Positions 33,861 to 41,248 of a DNA stretch of 45,058 nt are shown here, piece by piece (position 1 is the stretch's first letter; each line of letters begins with the position of its first letter). Where the stretch lies: positions 1-45,058 of the forward strand of contig NZ_JAGIPX010000064.1 in NCBI RefSeq assembly GCF_017814945.1, given 5' to 3'. The notes under the pieces were generated by a model that was not told the origin of the DNA, searched no databases, and worked only from the letters and a program-made list of their open reading frames with translations. Source of the DNA: Paraburkholderia sp. LEh10 (lineage in GTDB: Bacteria; Pseudomonadota; Gammaproteobacteria; Burkholderiales; Burkholderiaceae). The translations under genes were made by a program, and so were the position numbers.

Positions 33861-34706
33861 CTATGGAAACGCGAGCGGTCGCCACTCGGGCAACTCGCGA
33901 ATGTGCTGCCTCACATCGCGGCGGAATACCGGATCCGCAAGGCGCGCGCGGAAGCGACCGGTGAAGCGCGTCGCCGGGTCGGTCCGGACGGCGAGCGCAC
34001 TGCCGAGCCAGTCAGACACGTCGTCGTAGGTCACCGGGCGCAGGTCGTGGGTCGGGAGATTGCGGATGTTCGCCGGCGAGGGGAGCGGGCGCAGCGCGTC
34101 ACGAAACGTGACCGGCATCGCCGCGACGAACTTCGGATCGGGCCTTTCGGAAACAGAGATCGTCTCGTTCGCTTTCGCACGCAGAGCGAACTGATGTGCG
34201 TCGATCCGGCCTTCGACCGGTTTGCTGCGCGACTTGCCGAATGCTAGCACCTTGGGCGAGCCGCTTTCGCAGAATACCGCGTCCGCGCTGTCATAGCCGG
34301 GCGGCGCCGCGGCGATGACCAGCGCGGTGCCATCCGCCGGCGTGAACCGCGTGCGTTCGGTATCGACGACGGGTGTCGCGTAGTTCGCCACGCTGCACGC
34401 GTGCAGCACCTTGACCCAGCCGCGCAGCAACGCGACATGCGCATCGCGTGTCAGCAGCACGCGCGTGTCGCGGCCGAGCGCGACGGTATTGCCGTTCTCG
34501 TCCTGGATCTGCACGACGCCGCTTGACGGTGTCTCGACGATGTCGTCCTGCGAAAGACGCTGACCGGCGTCGATCTGATGCACGCTCGTTGCGTGAATAG
34601 CGGTGACGGGCGTGCCGGCACTCACGAGCGTCCAGTCGGCATGCGCGTACGAGGCGAACGCCAGAAGGCCGAGCGGCACGAGCCGAAGTGGCGCTCCGGC
34701 GAGCAT
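33861..34706 (-). CDS. FecR-domain protein, exported
   Basis: A 281-residue protein with a signal peptide (about 1-23, ending SYAHAD) and a FecR-like beta domain, about 60-165: SQDDIVETPSSGVVQIQDENGNTVALGRDTRVLLTRD is the typical core. The C-terminal part (about 180-281) is Arg-rich and ends with repeated Asp-Pro-Val-Phe-Arg-like turns. Unlike FecR sigma regulators it has no membrane helix after the N-terminus, so it is more like the periplasmic FecR proteins of unknown role seen in Burkholderia. It faces the transglycosylase remnant. Confidence 0.75.
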   Translation of the reverse strand: MLAGAPLRLVPLGLLAFASYAHADWTLVSAGTPVTAIHATSVHQIDAGQRLSQDDIVETPSSGVVQIQDENGNTVALGRDTRVLLTRDAHVALLRGWVKVLHACSVANYATPVVDTERTRFTPADGTALVIAAAPPGYDSADAVFCESGSPKVLAFGKSRSKPVEGRIDAHQFALRAKANETISVSERPDPKFVAAMPVTFRDALRPLPSPANIRNLPTHDLRPVTYDDVSDWLGSALAVRTDPATRFTGRFRARLADPVFRRDVRQHIRELPEWRPLAFP

Positions 34707-35114
34707 TCGATCAAGTTTTTGCTAAACGTGTCATCGCCTGTGGTGCAGTGAATCCACTGTCGGCTAAGGCGTTGATACCGACTCAACAGCTACCCTCGCG
34801 CATTTATTCCTTCTCGCGTCGATGAATCCACTGTGCGATGCGCGGTCCCCTATCGCGCTTACTGCGATTCACCGATCCGGGCCACGGAATATTCGCCGCG
34901 TGCTGGTTGTTCTGATTTGCGCAGGGGATGCAGTCGTGACCGGAAGCCCATGCAAGTCGATCGAGGAAACGTGGAATAGATTGCGAAGCTGCGCTGTTCT
35001 GTGAACGTGGACGGCGGTCGCGCAACGGCACAAGTCCATGGCGGGCCGGCCGGTTTTGGGTCACGCGACTTCGTCGAATCCCTGAAACCTCTTGTATCCC
35101 AAAGGACCACGCGC
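34707..35114. other. Region upstream of the T6SS scar
   Basis: A 408-bp stretch divergent from the FecR gene and leading into the tssB remnant. No gene is supported. The final bases before 35115 keep a good ribosome site (AAAGGACCACGCGC), so the original tssB leader, and perhaps its promoter, survive. Confidence 0.45.
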
Positions 35115-35180
35115 ATGGCATCGAAGCAGAGCAGTCAGAAATTCATAGCGCGGAATCGGGCACCCCGCGTCCAGATCGAG
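35115..35180 (+). pseudogene. tssB: T6SS sheath gene tssB, first 22 codons only
   Basis: The ATG after AAAGGACC starts MASKQSSQKF, then IARNRAPRVQIE, the highly conserved N-terminus of TssB (VipA/ImpB), the small subunit of the contractile sheath. Family members continue with YDVELYGAEKK-like sequence; here the reading changes abruptly after VQIE. From 35179 on the DNA reads as the C-terminus of TssH in another frame. The junction is therefore a deletion endpoint. Confidence 0.8.
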
Positions 35181-35502
35181 TCCGCTCGCGCGGATCGTCA
35201 CGCTGCAGCTGAGTCGGATCAGACGGCGTGTCGAGGAGCGATATCGCCTGGCGTTCGACTATGACGACGCGGTCGTGCGCCTGGTTGTCGGACGCTGTAC
35301 CGAGAGCGAATCGGGTGGCCGGATGATCGACGCGATTGTGACCAACACCATGTTGCCGTCGATCAGCCGTGAGTTTCTCGCGCGCATGATCGACGGCCGC
35401 GCGATCGAGCTGGTCCGCGTGAGCGTGGAGGATAGCGATTTTCCGTATCGATTCGACGAGTGTGCGCCGGCCGTCGTCGCGATTCCCGGCATTCCGCGGT
35501 AG
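35179..35502 (+). pseudogene. tssH: T6SS ATPase gene tssH (clpV), C-terminal remnant
   Basis: A 107-codon frame reads LARIVTLQLSRIRRRVEERY, LAFDYDDAVVRLVVGRCTES and ESGGRMIDAIVTNTMLPSIS, then REFLARMIDGR. This is the ClpB-type C-terminal small domain of ClpV/TssH, which recycles contracted T6SS sheaths. The two AAA+ modules and N-domain are absent. The frame is fused out of phase to the first 22 codons of tssB. The terminal residues up to the stop at 35500 look intact. It is followed after 64 bp by the glycosyltransferase gene. Confidence 0.85.
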
Positions 35503-35550
35503 CGCAACCGGCGGGTCGCGCGCCGGGGCGATACAAAGAAATTGACACGT

Positions 35551-35569
35551 ATAAGGAGTTCGAAACGTG
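35551..35569 (+). promoter_or_regulatory. Strong ribosome site deciding a GTG start
   Basis: ATAAGGAGTTCGAAAC precedes GTG at 35567 with normal spacing. It supports the GTG as start, because the conserved AIPKVVHVIWIGG motif begins at codon 3 and no ATG is available upstream. Confidence 0.7.
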
Positions 35570-36565
35570 AGAGCCATTCCGAAGGTCGTTCATGTTATCT
35601 GGATCGGCGGCGATATCCCGCAACGAAACCGCGATTGCATCGTAACGTTTCCAAGGATGAACCCGGATTGGGAGGTGAATCTGTGGATCGACGCCAATCA
35701 GTTACTGACAGGCGAACGTCGCCGCCAGATCAGCGCGCAAAACAATGCCAACGTTTCTGCGCAGCAATGGAGTGAAGTGGCCGGGCGCTTGGGAGCAGAT
35801 GGGGGCGATTCAGCAACGATCAGATATCTGGACAAGTACCTCAACATGCGTGGAGAGGCATTGCAAGGACTGCGGGTCAAGCACATCAATTCGATCATGG
35901 ACTTCTGCAAGGCTCATAAGCTCAAACTGCGCGAGGTGCAACGCGATCTGAAGATGGGTAAGAATTCCGCTATTTACCGAATGGAACTGGTCAATCGAGG
36001 AGCCAACTTCGGTTCAGCCAGCGACATCCTGCGCGTCGAAATTCTTCTTCAATACGGCGGTATCTATGTCGATACCGACGTCAGTTGCGTCAGTCCCCTG
36101 GGCGAAATCATTTGCCACCAGTCTTACCCGCGCTTCTCCGCCGTAAACTTCGCCTGGCGTAACGGCGTGGGCGAGAGCGACTGGCTGAATCCGGTCTGGT
36201 GGGCAAACAACATCACAGGCGACGAGCCACCACCGATCAGCAATTCCATCATTGCGGGCCACGTTGGTAGCCGTGGTTTGAAGTCCTACAAATCGCTCAT
36301 ACACAGCAAATTCAAATCGCTCAAGACGAGCGACGATCTGCGAACTGAATACATGAATGATTTCCGCGGCTCCACAATCAGAATGACGGGGCCCACAGCC
36401 GCAGCCGAGAGTTCGGGGTTCAACGCGATCCGCAACCGGATGTTCATGGAGCAGGCCCGTTCTGAGGCGTCGGATCAGAAACTGCAAAACAGGCTGTTCA
36501 TGCGAGATAACTGGTACTTCCCCATGCACAAGGTCAGGGATAGCTATTTTCACGATTGGCTCTGA
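35567..36565 (+). CDS. TcdA/TcdB-type glycosyltransferase, probable T6SS effector
   Basis: A 332-residue glycosyltransferase of the DXD sugar-binding type related to the clostridial-toxin catalytic domain (GT44-like). The start is IPKVVHVIWIGGDIPQ, the SDxxR motif is ASDILRVEILLQYGGIY (151-167), the metal-binding DXD is Asp169-Thr-Asp171 in YVDTDVS, and the C-terminal Trp-rich end is DNWYFPMHKVRDSYFHDWL. Between them is a long helical insertion (about 50-145), as in toxin-type enzymes. No signal peptide is present, which fits a secreted-by-machine effector or a cytoplasmic enzyme. It directly follows the tssH remnant, the normal place for T6SS cargo genes. It probably transfers a sugar to a protein target (inference). 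Confidence 0.75.
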   Translation: MRAIPKVVHVIWIGGDIPQRNRDCIVTFPRMNPDWEVNLWIDANQLLTGERRRQISAQNNANVSAQQWSEVAGRLGADGGDSATIRYLDKYLNMRGEALQGLRVKHINSIMDFCKAHKLKLREVQRDLKMGKNSAIYRMELVNRGANFGSASDILRVEILLQYGGIYVDTDVSCVSPLGEIICHQSYPRFSAVNFAWRNGVGESDWLNPVWWANNITGDEPPPISNSIIAGHVGSRGLKSYKSLIHSKFKSLKTSDDLRTEYMNDFRGSTIRMTGPTAAAESSGFNAIRNRMFMEQARSEASDQKLQNRLFMRDNWYFPMHKVRDSYFHDWL

Positions 36566-36665
36566 GTGCTCATCTCATCTATCGCTCGACCGGATCGTTC
36601 AATCCCGAGCGCCGGCACGTTGAACGGCGCTTTACATCGACCGGGCAATCTGAACGGAACACACC

Positions 36666-37285
36666 ATGGCCAAAGGCAATCATGTCTTCAACGCGTTCGA
36701 CAAAGTCATCTCCAATATCTACCGGGAAATTGTCGTGCTTGACGATCCGCAACGCGGGCGGGAGCTCGATGCGGTCGGCGGCAGTGGCGGCGACATCACA
36801 AAAGCCGATGCCAACCTCAAGGTGAGGTTCGAATACTTGTACACGTTCTTCAAGGAAATCCGGGATCACGTCAATATCGGCTTGATGCATGACACGCAAG
36901 ACGACCATCCGCTGGTCGCGAACGATGCCAATTCGACGAAATTCGGCGAAGAGGCCGTCAAATTCGGTGCCGCCGTGATGGCGTGGGCGACAGGCACTGG
37001 CGCGACCGACCCGATGGACGCTTGGCGGCAACTGGTCAACAAGGGTTCCGATCCTCCGCTCGCTCAGGCGACGTATATCAAGGGAGGGCTCGAGCGGGGC
37101 CGGTACGCCGAAGACCGAGGATGCCCGCGCGCGCTGCGTCGAACTGGATAAGTTCGTCAAGGCCGAGCTGACCGGTCTCGTGCGGAAATGGCTACTCGGG
37201 ATTCGCGCGGATCTTAGGAAGCTGGGGCAAGGTGAGCTATGTCCCGAGCAAATTCGCCGATTGGAAAGATCTTCTGAAGGCCTGA
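36666..37285 (+). pseudogene. Hypothetical protein gene with two homopolymer frameshifts
   Basis: The intact part starts MAKGNHVFNAFDKVISN and stays in frame to about codon 141 (ATYIKGGLER). Coding-like sequence then continues in a second frame (TPKTEDARARCVELDKFVKA, ELTGLVR) and in a third (GSWGKVSYVPSKFADWKDLL, then KA and a stop at 37283). Removing one G from GGGG near 37097 and one A from AAA near 37187 would restore one protein of 205 residues. It is soluble, helical, and of no family I recognise. Sitting right behind the glycosyltransferase, it could be its immunity protein, adaptor or second effector. The shifts are either real inactivation or sequencing errors. Confidence 0.6.
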
Positions 37286-37393
37286 TATGCGGCCGATGTC
37301 AAAGCATCAGCCTCGATTTGCGAAGGAATAGATAGCGGGGGCCGGCTGTTCTGTTTTTCGAGGGGCGCACCCATCGCGCCGGGAGATGGAGCT

Positions 37394-37576
37394 ATGCCGG
37401 CGGACGAAAGCAACGATGGATTTTCCACTCTGTCGACATTGAGTGATACGAATGTGGTGAAGCTCGTGACCAAGTTGATCGATGGATTCGAGCATTCGAA
37501 TCCCCAGTTCACGTACAAAGAAGTACTGGCCGACGCCGCCAATTCGAAGGCGGCCGCCAAATCGGCCCAGCAATAA
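37394..37576 (+). CDS. Small hypothetical protein of the T6SS cargo region
   Basis: A 60-residue acidic protein (MPADESNDGFSTLSTLSD..., ending SKAAAKSAQQ) with GGAGATGGAGC before its ATG. It has a helical middle (NVVKLVTKLIDGFEHSN) and no cysteine, signal or membrane segment. It lies 108 bp after the frameshifted gene on the same strand. I do not recognise it; the good ribosome site and codon pattern make it a likely gene. Confidence 0.5.
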   Translation: MPADESNDGFSTLSTLSDTNVVKLVTKLIDGFEHSNPQFTYKEVLADAANSKAAAKSAQQ

Positions 37577-37636
37577 AGGCGCAACAACAAGGGCGCAGCA
37601 ATTGGCACGGACGGCAAGGCGATCGGTTCAGATGCG

Positions 37637-38308
37637 ATGCACACAAGAGAACGGACTGTCATTGTGACGGAGGTATCGAGCGCGATCGGCTTTTCGATCG
37701 CGCACGCATGTCTCATGCACGGACACAATGTCGTGGGCAGTGCGCTCACTCCGGAGCGCATGCGGGTATCCGCAAGGCTTGGCCATCCTGGCCAGTTTGC
37801 GTTCGTCGTGGGCGACATCGCGAAGCCCGCGGCGACCCGGACGTTGTTCGATACTGCAATCGAGCGCTTCGGCAGGGTCGATGTGTTAATCAACAACTTG
37901 AGTGGCGTTGTTGCGAAGCCGCTGGCCGACTATTCGAATGAAGACCTTGAATACATGGTCGCCGCACCGTTGCGAGGTTTCGTATACCTCTCGCGGCACG
38001 CTGCCCGGTATATGTCTGCGAGACGGTGCGGGCACATTGTCAGCGTGACGGCCAGCGTCGCGATGCAGGGAAGAGAGCAGGTCACAACGCAGCTTCCTTC
38101 GCTGCTGGCCGGAGGCGTCGACCATGCTACGCGTGCACTGGCCGCCGACCTCGCACCGTGCAACGTGATGGTGAACCTGATTGCACCGGAGACTTTCATT
38201 TCGCGGCAAACCACGGGGACGGCCGGAACGACCCCGGACCTGACCATCCAGCGGATCGTCGACGTCGTGTTGCACGTGGCCGGTCTCGCCGATGCTCTTT
38301 CGCGATGA
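37637..38308 (+). CDS. SDR-fold protein lacking catalytic residues
   Basis: A 223-residue protein with the general plan of a short-chain dehydrogenase: strand and NAD region at the start, VDVLINN in the middle, CGHIVSVTASVAMQG, and HATRALAADLAPCNVMVNLIAPE near the end. The key residues are changed. The cofactor loop TGxxxGIG is TEVSSAIG (11-18), NNAG is NNLSG (86-90), and the Tyr-x-x-x-Lys pair is Pro154 and Ala158 in TQLPSLLAGGVDHATRAL. It probably no longer works as a dehydrogenase and may bind a ligand or be decaying. No ribosome site is clear; the start is the first ATG of the frame. Confidence 0.75.
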   Translation: MHTRERTVIVTEVSSAIGFSIAHACLMHGHNVVGSALTPERMRVSARLGHPGQFAFVVGDIAKPAATRTLFDTAIERFGRVDVLINNLSGVVAKPLADYSNEDLEYMVAAPLRGFVYLSRHAARYMSARRCGHIVSVTASVAMQGREQVTTQLPSLLAGGVDHATRALAADLAPCNVMVNLIAPETFISRQTTGTAGTTPDLTIQRIVDVVLHVAGLADALSR

Positions 38309-38643
38309 AAACGACACACGTCGTCGCCACGAAATAGCATCTGGCGAGCAAGTCTTCCGTCACGCGCCGGGCCGGGCTGTTGCATGGACGCATGCGTATG
38401 AGGACAACCGGGTGCCGCCTCCATGAGCTGCGTTTGCGCACAGCCATTGCATGATCAAACGAAGATTTTACACTTCCGGCAATGGCGTGGAATAACTCAC
38501 GCCCCCCGGCTGTTCTATTGAGAAAAACAGCAGTGAAACGATGGATCAGATCATCGCGACAGTATGGATCATCATATTTGTAATATTTAGGAATACAACG
38601 TTATGGAGTAAATCTTGCAAGTCTTGGCAGGAAAATTGGTGAG

Positions 38644-38820
38644 TTGTTTGAAAAGACCGAGCGTAGTCGCCGGGAGGCCTATCTTGCATCGAGCAGGGAT
38701 ATGGGAGAACTCGAACGCCGCATGCGCTCGATCGAGCGCCACGGCTACCCGGGTTGCATTCCCGCGTCTCAGGATACCTATACACCAATCGGATTCCGCG
38801 CAGAGAAACCAATTGGGTAA
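38644..38820 (+). CDS. DUF3563-like small protein, start uncertain
   Basis: A 58-codon frame reads LFEKTERSRREAYLASSRD then MGELERRMRSIERHGYPG, matching the DUF3563 small proteins common in Burkholderia (usual pattern ...F...E...RR.AYLA...D...LERRMR.L...GY). There is no in-frame ATG; TTG at 38644 after GGTGAG is the best start, and the frame is open back to 38584. The frame that begins with TTG at 38615 reads QVLAGKLVS, like a DUF3563 start, so a one-base shift may have broken the gene. The surrounding DNA is AT-rich; the flanks 38309-38580 and 38821-39078 show nothing else. Confidence 0.5.
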   Translation: MFEKTERSRREAYLASSRDMGELERRMRSIERHGYPGCIPASQDTYTPIGFRAEKPIG

Positions 38821-39078
38821 AACTAAAAATAGCATCTCTTTCATTCTTCAGGTACATCGCAAACCCCACGGAAATGAACGTCGCATTAACCAGTGACCAA
38901 CGTTAAAACACAATGGTGAATATTTATATGCAGTGGCGTGTTCTACGAAGGAATTGACAGTTTTTGAGCCGGATACTTCGTGCCAATGTTGCCTCCGAGT
39001 GTCATCCACGATCCGTGCAGTTCTGCTGGATCGAGGCGAGGCTCGCCGCGGCCAACCAACGCTAAAGGTATAACCGAT

Positions 39079-40362
39079 ATGAGCATAATGATAGAGTCAT
39101 TCACCCAGCGCGCTGAACGTGCATTGGGCGGGTTTGAAAAGTTATTCTTTCTTCTTAATCAAAAGCACCCGAATCACTTCGCGGTGGTCGGCGAGATCAC
39201 TGGTCCGACGAGCGTCGATCAATGGCAAGACAGTCTGGACAGGGTTGCGCGGCATTCACCCCTGATCTGGTCACGAATTGAACAGGAAATCTATGGCGTC
39301 CCCGCCTTCCGGCAGGCGCCGCAGAAATCCATTCCCTTGAACGTCGTCCCCTATGATCCCTTGGCCTGGACCGCGGAAGCTGCCGGGCAGATCGTGCTTC
39401 CATTTGATGACCTTCAGCCACCACTTCTTCGCGCGACGTTACTTCACGAGACGCACCGCGCGATCATCATTCTTGTCGCCCATCATTCTATCGCCGACGG
39501 TCTGTCTCTAACGTATTTGCTCGGCGATCTAATGCGGGCGCTGTCCGGGAAAAAACTCGTGCGGAGCCAGGAGACCGCCGCGGTTAAGCGCCTTATCGGA
39601 CGCAGGTATGGACCAATGCTTGCACAATCGCCGACACTAGAATGGGCGAGTCACCAAGCGCCTGTGGCGAAGTGGGCAGAGAACAAATTTCGGTATGCTG
39701 ATGGATCAACGCCACTTGTCGATGCTATAGCTCTGACGGCAAGCATGACGCTCGACTTGCGCAACCGCGCCCGGGCGGAGGGCACCACCGTGCACTCGGC
39801 ACTGGCTGCGTGTCTCGCGATGGCATCGAAACATCTGGCGCCAGGGGTCGATCGGGAATACATGCGCATCGTATCGCCTGTCGACCTGCGGCGACGGCTG
39901 CTTGATGACAGCGATCATCTTGGCCTTTGTACAGGCGGTGTCGTTCTCGTGGACGACGGTCCCCGCGATGCAAACCTATGGGCGCGAGCACGTCATCTTG
40001 GCCAAGCGTTCGTGAGTATTCAGTCGCCCGAGGTGCTGGCGGGAATGGTGCTTGGCGCAGACGGCATGGCCGCCAACATTAGCGAACCTGACGAAGCCCG
40101 CGCGCTGTTTCTCGACAAGTTTCCGAGGGACGCCGTTGTGACGAATCTGGGCGTCGTCAATCTTCCGCGTCAGTATGGTCCACTGAAACTGGAGTCACTG
40201 TGGGGGCCCGCTGTCAGTATGGGCGTCGTTGGGGAGCAAGTAGTCGGTGCCGTGACATTTAATAACCAACTGCACCTGCTCCATACGAGCTTTGAGCCGG
40301 TCGAGGGGTTGCTCGAGGAGATGCTGGCCGAATTCTGGGTTGCTTTGGCGAAGCGCTGTTAG
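39079..40362 (+). CDS. Stand-alone condensation-domain-type acyltransferase
   Basis: A 427-residue protein of the chloramphenicol-acetyltransferase/condensation-domain superfamily, with the active-site motif HHSIADG (His135, His136, Asp140, Gly141). The C-terminal DAVVTNLGVVNLPRQYGP and VVGAVTFNNQLHLLHTSFEPV correspond to the DFG-like latch region in PapA5/wax-ester-type acyltransferases. It would transfer an acyl group to an alcohol or amine. No NRPS, PKS or carrier-protein gene lies nearby. The start is the ATG after AAAGGT; the frame is open 33 codons further upstream. The AT-rich region ahead of it hints at acquisition. Confidence 0.8.
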   Translation: MSIMIESFTQRAERALGGFEKLFFLLNQKHPNHFAVVGEITGPTSVDQWQDSLDRVARHSPLIWSRIEQEIYGVPAFRQAPQKSIPLNVVPYDPLAWTAEAAGQIVLPFDDLQPPLLRATLLHETHRAIIILVAHHSIADGLSLTYLLGDLMRALSGKKLVRSQETAAVKRLIGRRYGPMLAQSPTLEWASHQAPVAKWAENKFRYADGSTPLVDAIALTASMTLDLRNRARAEGTTVHSALAACLAMASKHLAPGVDREYMRIVSPVDLRRRLLDDSDHLGLCTGGVVLVDDGPRDANLWARARHLGQAFVSIQSPEVLAGMVLGADGMAANISEPDEARALFLDKFPRDAVVTNLGVVNLPRQYGPLKLESLWGPAVSMGVVGEQVVGAVTFNNQLHLLHTSFEPVEGLLEEMLAEFWVALAKRC

Positions 40363-40906
40363 ACGCGCCCGCGAAACCCTGCCAGCGGTAAGCATCTGAC
40401 GTGGCGGGTAGTACTTCTGCTCGCTGAGTGGCTTCCTCACATTGCCATTTTCCGGTCGACTTGTGCATCGTCTGATGAGTTTGGGGGTGTGCTTCTTCCA
40501 TATCCATCACGGTAAGCCGGAGAAGTGGACATCGGCATGGCGAATTTCCCTGGAGTCATGCTCGTATTCGGGCGTTCTTGATGATCGGGTCGGCGGCATA
40601 CAACGCCGCGCTCTGGTTGCATGACATTGACCCGTAGATAAGCGTACCGGCCATTCGCCAAGAGTCGATCTTTGGCTTCGACCATGGAATAACTCGCGGG
40701 ATCGACTGTTTTGTTAGTGAGTCTGCCAAGAGTGCCAAAGAGGCACACATTTGCAGGCCACCGATTGGCCGCGATTCGCGCGCAGCAGAGATGGATGCCC
40801 GATGCCGTCCGATCTATTACAAGCGCGCGAGATGGTCAGCCATGTGTCGAATCAGACTTGATGACAGGAATTCAGCAATGGCCGCGCGGCTCTGAGGCAC
40901 GACCTC
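40363..40906. other. Leader region of the nitrogen operon
   Basis: A 544-bp stretch before the PII gene. No rightward gene is supported. A leftward frame at 40437-40748 has some coding-like text (VDPASYSMVEAKDRLLANGRYAYL, shown here without claim of family) but no recognisable motif. The operon promoter should lie in 40700-40900. A GG/GC pair at 40741-40755 resembles a sigma-54 site but the spacing is one base short. Confidence 0.35.
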
Positions 40907-41242
40907 ATGAAACTCGTTACCGCCACGATCCCGGAGCACGTGCTGGACGATCTTCGCGACACGCTTTTACCGATCGGTATCAAGGGAATGACGATTTCCC
41001 CAGCGAGACAACGGTCACTTGATGAGATGGACCCGGAGTTTGATCGTTCGCGAGCGTGCGTCTTCGAGAACGCGTTGGAGATCAGGCTCGAGACGGTTGT
41101 CAGTGCGACGATCGTCGATGAAATCGTTGGGGCGATTTTGGCAGTATGCAACAAGGCCGCGCCGGACGGCATTTCCATTTTGGTTTCGGATGTGATCCGT
41201 GGCGTCCGGATCAGAAACTCTGAACTCGTTACTGAAGGATAA
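40907..41242 (+). CDS. Divergent PII-family nitrogen regulatory protein
   Basis: A 111-residue ferredoxin-like trimer-forming protein aligned end to end with GlnB/GlnK: MKLVTATIPEHVLDDLRDTL, GIKGMTISPA, the strand LEIRLETVVS, and SDVIRGVRIRNSE at the C-terminus. The T-loop differs strongly: residues about 36-53 read ARQRSLDEMDPEFDRSRA and hold no tyrosine, so the usual uridylylation on Tyr51 is impossible. The B-loop Gly-Lys-x-Gly is also absent (APDGIS). It sits six bases before amtB, its usual partner, and likely plugs or senses the channel without covalent control (inference). Confidence 0.8.
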   Translation: MKLVTATIPEHVLDDLRDTLLPIGIKGMTISPARQRSLDEMDPEFDRSRACVFENALEIRLETVVSATIVDEIVGAILAVCNKAAPDGISILVSDVIRGVRIRNSELVTEG

Positions 41243-41248
41243 AGAGAA

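Noticed and set aside
40437..40748. Leftward open frame of 103 codons with some coding-like text
   Set aside because: No recognisable family and no ribosome site; two different frames look equally plausible, so I could not support a gene.
40741..40755. Possible sigma-54 promoter before the PII gene (GGCAC...TTGC)
   Set aside because: Only nine bases lie between the GG and GC elements instead of ten, and sigma-54 sites tolerate this poorly.
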